NCBI GenBank assembly: GCA_012932865.1
Contig: SAXG01000005.1
Location: 186,001-250,000 of the forward strand
Direction: 5' to 3'
DNA length: 64,000 nt
Source of the DNA: Amylostereum areolatum
Lineage: Eukaryota; Basidiomycota; Agaricomycetes; Russulales; Stereaceae
Shown: one piece after another, positions 24,109-31,324 of the stretch
Numbering within the stretch: position 1 is the first letter of the stretch
Layout: each line of letters opens with the position of its first letter
The notes under the pieces: generated by a model
What the model was told of the DNA's origin: nothing
What the model saw: the letters and a program-made list of their open reading frames with translations, nothing else
The model's database searches: none
Made by a program: the position numbers and the translations under genes

Positions 24109-24618
24109 TGTTACAACTCGTTCAAGGTACTTCATTTCTGTTGCCTTATTAGGAAGGACGTCGCTAAACGACGAGTTACGACTGTGCCCCAGCTCGTAAC
24201 CGTCCCGACGACATAGCCACGACCGCGCCACAGCTCATCGGCATCTCGACAACACAGCTCCGACAGTGCCACAGTCGCGTCCCCGTAGATACTTGATACG
24301 ATCGTTGCCTTATGTACATTTATTTACTCGACCTCCTTTCATATAAAAGGCGGCTCAACGAACGAGCTATTCCTCAGCTCGTTCTCTTTGTAAATACAGG
24401 ACTGTTCTAATAAGAACCTCCTCTTCTAAACGCTAAAGAGAATCCCAAGCCAACTAAGTTGATAAGCTCGCCTAAGTCTTCCGTGAAGACTTACTGCTTC
24501 GCTTATTGACCCTCACCTTCGTATAAACCGAGACGTCTGGATCACCTGATCCCACCTCTCACGCGTAAGAGTACTGTAGCCTGAGCCGCTTGTCACGTGA
24601 TAAGGACCGTCCTTAACA
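24109..24618 (+). repeat. 5' LTR
   Basis: Starts TGTTACAACTCG, ends CCTTAACA. TATAAAAG at 24342-24349. A hairpin (AACGAGCT 24361-24368 with AGCTCGTT 24376-24383) lies where transcription should begin. Differs from the 3' LTR at two positions only (CGGCTC/AGGCTC and CACGCG/CGCGCG). Confidence 0.97.
24342..24349 (+). promoter_or_regulatory. LTR TATA box
   Basis: TATAAAAG, about 34 nt before the AGCTCGTTCT that is complementary to the primer site. This places the predicted RNA 5' end on that sequence. Confidence 0.7.
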
Positions 24619-24620
24619 CT

Positions 24621-24630
24621 AGAACGAGCT
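24621..24630 (+). other. Self-complementary primer-binding site
   Basis: AGAACGAGCT begins two bases after the 5' LTR. It is the exact complement of AGCTCGTTCT at 24376-24385, the predicted start of the R region. This is the arrangement known from self-priming Tf1-type elements, where the RNA 5' end folds back as primer. No tRNA 3'-end complement was recognised here. Confidence 0.65.
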
Positions 24631-25135
24631 CTCCTCTACACTAGCTCACCCTACAGTTTGGCGCAGAGCGTCAAACGAAACACCCACCACGGAGCCAGCG
24701 GAACAATCCGCTGAGAAAAGACCATCAGACTTCGAAGTCCCTTATCTCCAATCAGATTGTAGTCGAGAATTTCCCAACGGAAAAGAAAATCATCACTGGA
24801 CATTTGATCCCTATAATCTTATCTTTTATCACGACGGAGCCTTCACCGCAAAAGAAAGCAAAGGGACATACGCGTACCAGTGGAACCCACCCATATACAG
24901 ATACAACCTTCCCCCAGCAGCAGAGTACTACAAAGATAGATCTAAAAGAGAAAAGGAAGACGGAACCTACGACAACTCACATTGGAAGCGCCCAGATTAT
25001 TCAAGACCTCATATCGGGCCCCTCTCATCAGAAGAACTCTGGAAACACCCGGACGCACAGAAAGTCGAAGAGAAACCTTACACCGGGAATATTAAGGACT
25101 ACTGGGAATTTGATCCCGATACCGACACAGCCGAT

Positions 25136-26041
25136 ATGACAACCGCACCACAGAACCCTCAGACCGAACCCCAGCATCCTCAAGAAGTCGCAACAACCGC
25201 ACCGCATCCAGAAGAAACCGCGCCAGAACCTGAGAAAGCAGTATCAGACACCCAAACAAAGTCTGATTCCAGAGGAAGTCGAGAAAGCAGCCCATCAAGC
25301 GCAGCAGAAGCGGAAGGACATACAGAGAAATCAACAAGATCTCCATCAATCAAATCAGCCGAAGAAAGAATAAAGAACTTTAAGGACGCATGGGACAACG
25401 CAGAAGCAAGTCTAGAAATAGCTGCCAAATTAATGAAGATGCAGCATGATCAAACGTTCACACTGCGAGATCAACTCAAACAGGGCGACCAAGTATGGTT
25501 GGATGGAAAGAATCTTAACACGGTATACCCGAAAACTAAACTAGCACCAAAGCGATTTGGCCCATTCAAAATTGAAAAAGTAATAGGACCGGTAACCTAT
25601 CGCTTAGAACTACCGGCGAAGTGGAAAATACATCCGGTATTTCACGCGGGACTGTTAATTCCGTTCAAAGAAACAGAACAATACGGCGAAGCTTACGAAA
25701 AACCGCCTCCGGAACTAGTAAACGATGAAGAACTCTATGAACTAGAAACAATAATAGCCTCGAAACTAGACAAACGATATTCCGAACCATTACATTATTT
25801 CGTAAAATGGAAAGGCTACCCAGACTCCGGTAACACATGGGAACCAGCATCTAATCTCGAAGGATCAAAAGATGCGATCACAGAGTTCCACCGGAATAAC
25901 CCGAAGGCACCGAGGTTGCCACCAAAGCCAATCAAAGAGACCAACGAAGAATCTACTGATCTCGACGAGATCACTGTAACGCAACAAGAGCGAAAGCCAA
26001 CACGACGAAAGAAACGCAAGACGAAAGTAAAACACTGGTGA
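25136..26041 (+). CDS. Retrotransposon ORF: integrase C-terminal tail plus chromodomain
   Basis: 301 codons. Residues 1-70 are Pro/Glu/Ser-rich and of unknown origin. From about residue 75 the sequence matches the end of Ty3/Gypsy Pol: a helical stretch (AEERIKNFKDAWDNAEASLE), GDQVWLDGKNLNT, KLAPKRFGPFKI, and WKIHPVFHAGLLIPFKETE (the GPF/Y-type module). A chromodomain follows (LHYFVKWKGYPDSGNTWEP), with a basic end (RRKKRKTKVKHW). The catalytic part of integrase and all upstream Pol domains are missing, so this is a deletion fusion. The frame is open from 24623, but 25136 is the first ATG. Predicted role: at most chromatin targeting. Confidence 0.85.
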   Translation: MTTAPQNPQTEPQHPQEVATTAPHPEETAPEPEKAVSDTQTKSDSRGSRESSPSSAAEAEGHTEKSTRSPSIKSAEERIKNFKDAWDNAEASLEIAAKLMKMQHDQTFTLRDQLKQGDQVWLDGKNLNTVYPKTKLAPKRFGPFKIEKVIGPVTYRLELPAKWKIHPVFHAGLLIPFKETEQYGEAYEKPPPELVNDEELYELETIIASKLDKRYSEPLHYFVKWKGYPDSGNTWEPASNLEGSKDAITEFHRNNPKAPRLPPKPIKETNEESTDLDEITVTQQERKPTRRKKRKTKVKHW

Positions 26042-26069
26042 AACTCATTCAGGCGAATGCACTGCCAAA

Positions 26070-26082
26070 GAGAGGGGATAAA
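26070..26082 (+). other. Internal polypurine-tract-like sequence
   Basis: AGAGAGGGGATAA, 28 bases after the chromodomain stop, nearly identical to the tract that directly precedes the 3' LTR (30801-30814, AGAGAGGGGGATAG). Chromoviruses normally end stop codon, polypurine tract, LTR, so this looks like the original 3' end of a canonical element. Confidence 0.5.
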
Positions 26083-26569
26083 AACCCCTTGGGTTCGACG
26101 AGACAGAGCACCAATGTCCACCACCCCAAACGCAGCCAACACCTCTTCCACCAATCCAATCGTCACTCCCAGCAATGTCGACCGCCTCCGCCTCGTTTGT
26201 CACAAAGTACACCACACTCAACAGGAATGCGCCCTCTGCGGAGACTGCTTCATCGCTCGATCCGCAACTATCCTCGCAATTAAGACGGCATCTCCTCCGT
26301 CTAGGTCAGGACCAGACAGAAGAACAAGGGGTAAGCCGCTTAGAAGCACACAGAAGAACCCCAACTAAAGCGCCTGGATTCCTCACAGGTGCTAATGCAA
26401 TCCCCGTTGCCCGGAGCAACGGAAGTCCCAACGCCCGATTCCCCGATGCTAGAAAGTCAGATAGCCCACATGATAGCCGGAGTAGCTCTCGAGCAGGCCA
26501 GGGAACTGGATCAGCGATCTCAGGCAGGAGTCGGCCGACGTCCAGAGCATCTTAGGGAATCACATCAAG

Positions 26570-27861
26570 ATGCTCGACGAGGAGTTTCTGCAGCTAGACT
26601 CGAGGTACCTAACGCTCTCGACCGAGATGGAAGAGAGGGAGGTCAAACTCCTTCGACGACTCCGGAAGCTAGCGCAGCAGCTATACTCAACGTCGCAGAG
26701 CTCCGGAGATTCCTTACTGAAGTCGGACTCAGAGTTAACTGGCTTAACTGGGAAAGACACACCTTCCGTGCCACCTACGAAGGAGAAATCCTCCGAAGAC
26801 GAATGGAAACTACTGGAGTTCCCCATATGTCTTCGAAAGAAGGCCCCGACATCGACCTTATCTTCCATGGACATCACATCTCCCCGGGCTACACTATTCG
26901 ACCCGATCCCATCACGACCACCCTCACCAGATCCCCGTACCCTCCTAACGCCCCTCCGCGGCCCGTCACCGCTCATACTCCACCAAGATCCATACCCATC
27001 CCCGGCTTCAACAACGTTAACCTCGTCCAGCCTCCCATCGTTGGAAACGACATACCCGGAAACTACATCGGACAGCCCCGTACTCCCCCAGACCCCAGAC
27101 AGCCGACCAGAAGATTCCCAACGGAAAATCCTCGACGAGTACCTTGGGCACCTTCCTCACTGCCAGCGGTGCCTAGACCGCCAACACCTTTCCCAACTTC
27201 TATTGACGACGCTCCCATGCCTTGGAACGGAAAACCCACTGATTATCCCTCCTTCCTACGCCCACACCCCGACCACACTAGTGATCCCATCGCCCAAGAT
27301 CCCCGAGTCACCCCACAGCGACGTAAACATGAATCTGTCGACTCCGACGGAAGATCACTCAAGCGGATCAGAGACGTCGACTTCCCCGATAAGTCGGGCG
27401 ATGAGGAACTGCGACAAGATCCAGGAGATAATCCAACGGATGATGGAAATCCAAGCTCGCGGGAGACAGGGGTGCAAGTCAACGGAATTGGACAGTTCGG
27501 CGGAGGAAGAGGACGATCCGGCGAACGACCAAACGAAGGAAGTAGCCGAGAATCCCTCGGACCCATGGAGCGGCGAGCCGACTACGTGGACGCAGGAACA
27601 GTGGGACGCGATTCCTGTGAAGCTGCGGAAACGCTGCTGGAAATGCGGCGAGCGAGGCCATCTCCGCCGAGACTGTCCCCGTCGCAAGAACGCTCCCCCT
27701 CACTTCCCCCGATCACGGTCGTGCTACCCTCTCCGACCACGGACTCCTCTTCCTCGCCCGAGCCATCCGGATACCAGCTACGGTCCAGGAACACTGATGT
27801 CCCACCCCCACCTCCGACGTACCGACGCTACCGCCCGCGCCCACAGGCAGCTTCTGGGCTT
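26570..27861 (+). pseudogene. Retrotransposon zinc-knuckle (Gag-like) ORF, interrupted
   Basis: Open from at least 26570 (MLDEEFLQLDSRYLTLSTEM), N-terminally coiled-coil, then a long Pro/Ser/Thr-rich stretch, then a basic region with a CX2CX4HX4C knuckle (CWKCGERGHLRRDC) around 27630-27671. The frame runs into the nested element at 27862 and stops shortly after. Joining 27861 to 29500 (removing the nested element and one CTT) restores one frame of 500 codons ending at TAA 29708-29710. A helical stretch upstream (about 26400-26550) lies in another frame, so the true N-terminus is unresolved. Usually this protein would precede Pol; here it follows the chromodomain ORF. Confidence 0.75.
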
Positions 27862-29496
27862 CATCAGCAATTTGTCAAATTTTGTTTTGCTGTTTTGAAG
27901 GGTTGAGACCATATTTGAGGTGTTGAGGTGTTGACACCAGTTGTGAAGTTGGCTAAACACGTGCCAACTGGGATGAGTACTCAACAATACACCAATATCT
28001 CATAAACTACCCAGGTTTGAACACAATACAAGAACTCCACACAATAGGCTTTCCATCCCCACCAACAACATGAGCAATACCTTAGTACTTACACTCCTGG
28101 CTAGGTTGTTGAAACAAGTGTGACTTGGAAGTTCTCTTGGGTATACATTAGTTTACTTTCATACTTCATAAATTTAGTAGGTAATTGGGTTAACTATGCA
28201 ATTACTTGTGAAATCACGACTTGGTGGATTTCGGATATGCGTAGTCACGTGACTCATCAGTTATGTCGATGCTCAACGCCGCGTCATCTCTTTGTCTTCA
28301 ACCACGACATCTGTCGTCGTTGGGGACCCGGCGTCGTCGCCGACCTCGACCTTGCTGTCACCGTCACCTTTCGCCGCCCTCAACGCCCGTCGCCCGTCGC
28401 CTCCAATGCCAACGCCCGTCGCCGCCACCGCCGACGCCCTCGTCACCCGCAAAGCCCACACCCTCGTCACCCCCCACGCCCACGCCCGTCGCCCCCAACG
28501 CCGACGCTCATTGCCCCAATGCAAGCGCCCTTGTCGCCCCCACGGCGACGCGCGTCGCCGCCACCGCTCTCGCCCTCGTCACCGCCCCACACCCTCGTCA
28601 CCCGCAATGCCCACGCCCTCGTTACCACCCAAGGCCCATGCTCTCGTCACCCCCCATGCCCATGCCCACGCCCACGCCCGTCGCCCTCAACGCCAATGCC
28701 CTTGTTGCTCCCACCCCCCACGCCCTCATCACCCCCCACGCCCTCATCACCCGCAAGGCCTACGGCCTCGTCACCCCCCATCGACCTCAACGCCAACGCG
28801 CCCGTCGCCGCCATAGCGACGCGCGTCGCCCCCACCGCCGATGGCCTCATCTCCCCCCACGCCCTCGTCTCCCCCCACGCCCTCGTCTCCCCCTACGGCC
28901 TCGTCACCCCCCAACGCCCACGCGCGTTGCCCCCCACTGCCGACGCGCGTCGCCCCCAGCGCCCTCGCCACCCGCCGACGCCCGCGCCCTCGCCACCTCC
29001 CAATGCCGACGTGCCCGTCGCCCCCAGTGCCGATGGCCTCGTCACCCCCAACGCCAACACCCGGCTCTCAACGCCCCTGCCCCTGTTGTCTCGTCACCTG
29101 CACCCGCGTCTCTCTACCTGCACCCTCGTTGTTCCGTACCTTACCACCCTTACAATATCTACATTACCTACAGATTCAGTAGCTATACTGTTTTGAATGG
29201 AATTTGATTTGATCCTGATAGATGTTGATTTGAATTGAATTCAAACTGAGTTGAACTGTTGTACCAAGTTGCCAGCTAACATGTATAGTTGAAGATCCTA
29301 AGTTGTGTGTTCATTGGGTATAGATTGGCTATTTATTGGCCAACTCATATGTGTTGAGCAATCAGACATGGCCTGGGGACATATTGACACGTTGGCGTGT
29401 TTTGACTGTTTCGCACTGTTTCGCACATTGTACAACACTGCAACAAGCAAAAACACAGCTTAACAAGGTGAAACAAAATTCGATAATTTGCTGATG
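27862..29496. mobile_element. Nested TIR element of 1,635 bp, superfamily unknown
   Basis: The ends are imperfect inverted repeats matching at 23 of 26 positions, both beginning CATCAGCAA (27862 forward, 29496 reverse complement). They are flanked by a 3-bp duplication CTT (27859-27861 and 29497-29499). No transposase can be read. The middle (about 28340-29090) is a C-rich minisatellite; the subterminal parts are AT-rich with short GTTGAG/CAACAC-like repeats. It behaves like a non-autonomous DNA element inserted into the zinc-knuckle ORF. Confidence 0.8.
28340..29090. repeat. C-rich degenerate minisatellite inside the nested element
   Basis: Degenerate units of roughly 18 nt such as CACGCCCTCGTCACCCCC. 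Runs of five or six C recur about every 18 bases between 28720 and 28915, so the minus strand has repeated G-runs. All reading frames over it are low-complexity (Pro/Ser/Arg/Ala), and none should be taken as a gene. Confidence 0.85.
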
Positions 29497-29499
29497 CTT

Positions 29500-29710
29500 C
29501 CTCACGCGACGTGAAAGCCTGACTCACAAAGCCGCCCAACACACCACCGAACAGTGGCTGTACTGGGAGGACGCGGCACTCCGCACTCAGCGGGAACCTC
29601 CCTCGCGATTCAACCACTCTTGGCGCGTCGACGATCTCTTCTGGAAAGAAGAGGACTGGGACTTGCAAGAAGTGGAAGAGTCGAAGGTTCACTGGCCGGA
29701 GACCTGGTAA
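29500..29710 (+). pseudogene. 3' remainder of the zinc-knuckle ORF
   Basis: Continues the interrupted frame beyond the nested element: Trp/Glu-rich residues (EQWLYWEDAAL, VDDLFWKEEDWDLQEVEES) then TAA at 29708-29710. It has no start of its own and makes sense only as the tail of the 26570-27861 frame. Confidence 0.7.
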
Positions 29711-30125
29711 GCGCACGGACGATCTTTCATCCATCACACGCACTCGGACCATTTTTCTCATCATCAGTTACGTCTCCATCTCGTTCCCATCATCCCGCAT
29801 TTACGACTGCTCCTTACGATACTCCTCGGACTGATCACGGACTGCGCCCTCACTCGTACGCATATTTTCCTCGGACTTCTCTACTATACCGGTTCCTATC
29901 GCTATGAGGAAGGTGAAACGCTTAGCATCTTTCCCAGCGACGCACTGGATGCATCGCTTACTTACGACTCATGTCTGATTATGTACGAGATTCCCGCTTA
30001 CGATTGACGGCAATGATTACATCATTGCTCCTCCACATCGCAAGCATAAAAGGAAAGTCACAAAGACGATAACATCCTCAGACATCGTCTAAACAAACTC
30101 ACTCGCACCGCCCAAACCAACAAAA

Positions 30126-30509
30126 ATGTCTTCTACTCTTACCTCCTCGTCGCGCAACCTCTCCACCACCGACCACACTCCTCCTACCACTCCTCCTCCT
30201 TCACCCGTCCTCTCGCGCACTCCCACGCCCGACCCACAGGACAAAGAACTCCTTCATCATCTCAAACGAGTCACGGAACTCCTAAACCGTCCGGACGTCG
30301 CTCGCGCCATGAAGAGGCCGAGAAGCTTAGACGAAGAAGCTATGCAGGAGTCGAAGGGAAGATCCGGCATCAAGGGACTCTTCCGAAAGCGCGGGCCTCG
30401 GTTCAAGAGCCCAGATCACGCGACGACGGCGAGGATAGGGCATCGGTTAGGGGCTACTACGATAAACGGGGAGGACCTAAAGGTAGTAGAAGCGTTGTTG
30501 AAACGATAG
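30126..30509 (+). CDS. Retrotransposon accessory ORF, 127 codons
   Basis: Starts at an ATG after an A-rich leader (MSSTLTSSSRNLST). N-terminal 40 residues are Pro/Thr/Ser-rich, then DKELLHHLKRVTELLNRPDV (helical) and a basic, Gly-containing end (GIKGLFRKRGPRFKSP). No family recognised. It lies between the zinc-knuckle ORF and the 3' LTR, where canonical chromoviruses have no gene. Confidence 0.45.
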   Translation: MSSTLTSSSRNLSTTDHTPPTTPPPSPVLSRTPTPDPQDKELLHHLKRVTELLNRPDVARAMKRPRSLDEEAMQESKGRSGIKGLFRKRGPRFKSPDHATTARIGHRLGATTINGEDLKVVEALLKR

Positions 30510-30581
30510 AATAGAATTCTATCGTTAGGGTCCGGGCAAGGATATAAAGAGTGAACATCAGAAAACGACAAACCCAGAAGC

Positions 30582-30905
30582 ATGATGCAATCAACACAAT
30601 CACCCGATCTATCGATCTTCAATACACCCACTCCTCGCTGGCTCATCGCCGTCATCAGCATCATCGTAGGACTTACGATCCTCACCTTCCTCGCATCAAC
30701 CATATTCCTTCTCCAATGGCGAAGAGCGAGCGACCGACAACACGTTCAAGACATCCCGCTAGAACCACTTCGGTTCAGGAATCTACGAGACGTAGATTCT
30801 AGAGAGGGGGATAGTGTTACAACTCGTTCAAGGTACTTCATTTCTGTTGCCTTATTAGGAAGGACGTCGCTAAACGACGAGTTACGACTGTGCCCCAGCT
30901 CGTAA
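30582..30905 (+). CDS. Retrotransposon ORF with one transmembrane helix, running into the 3' LTR
   Basis: ATG at 30582 (MMQSTQSPDLSIFNTPTPRW). One strong hydrophobic helix at about residues 20-46 (LIAVISIIVGLTILTFLAST), followed by basic LQWRRASDR. The reading frame crosses the polypurine tract and ends about 90 bases inside the 3' LTR. The position is that of an envelope gene in errantivirus-like elements, but 107 residues with one helix and no signal peptide, Cys pattern or cleavage site do not support such a function. Expression not shown. Confidence 0.4.
   Translation: MMQSTQSPDLSIFNTPTPRWLIAVISIIVGLTILTFLASTIFLLQWRRASDRQHVQDIPLEPLRFRNLRDVDSREGDSVTTRSRYFISVALLGRTSLNDELRLCPSS
30801..30814 (+). 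other. Polypurine tract
   Basis: AGAGAGGGGGATAG directly before the 3' LTR, the expected plus-strand primer. Confidence 0.8.
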
Positions 30906-31324
30906 CCGTCCCGACGACATAGCCACGACCGCGCCACAGCTCATCGGCATCTCGACAACACAGCTCCGACAGTGCCACAGTCGCGTCCCCGTAGATACTT
31001 GATACGATCGTTGCCTTATGTACATTTATTTACTCGACCTCCTTTCATATAAAAGGAGGCTCAACGAACGAGCTATTCCTCAGCTCGTTCTCTTTGTAAA
31101 TACAGGACTGTTCTAATAAGAACCTCCTCTTCTAAACGCTAAAGAGAATCCCAAGCCAACTAAGTTGATAAGCTCGCCTAAGTCTTCCGTGAAGACTTAC
31201 TGCTTCGCTTATTGACCCTCACCTTCGTATAAACCGAGACGTCTGGATCACCTGATCCCACCTCTCGCGCGTAAGAGTACTGTAGCCTGAGCCGCTTGTC
31301 ACGTGATAAGGACCGTCCTTAACA
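30815..31324 (+). repeat. 3' LTR
   Basis: 510 bp, TGTTAC...TTAACA, 508/510 identical to the 5' LTR, with TATAAAAG at 31048-31055. Confidence 0.97.

Larger units (their letters stand above)
24109..31324 (+). mobile_element. Non-autonomous Ty3/Gypsy (chromovirus-type) LTR retrotransposon
   Basis: Bounded by two 510-bp direct LTRs (TG...CA) and a perfect 5-bp target duplication CTTGT (24104-24108 and 31325-31329). Length is 7,216 bp, or about 5.58 kb without the nested element. Internal features in order: self-priming-type primer site, AUG-free leader, integrase-tail plus chromodomain ORF, a polypurine-like tract, a zinc-knuckle ORF broken by a nested element, a 127-codon ORF, a transmembrane ORF and a polypurine tract. 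No protease, reverse transcriptase, RNase H or integrase core can be read, so movement must rely on proteins from another copy. The LTRs are 508/510 identical, implying a recent insertion. Confidence 0.93.

Noticed and set aside
28120..29207. Long open frames of 300-360 codons over the C-rich tract
   Set aside because: Pure composition effect of a repeat lacking stops; all frames give low-complexity Pro/Arg/Ser.
24109..31324. Possibility that the element is an endogenous virus or carries an envelope gene
   Set aside because: LTRs, primer site and chromodomain are those of a fungal Ty3/Gypsy retrotransposon; the small membrane ORF shows no envelope features.
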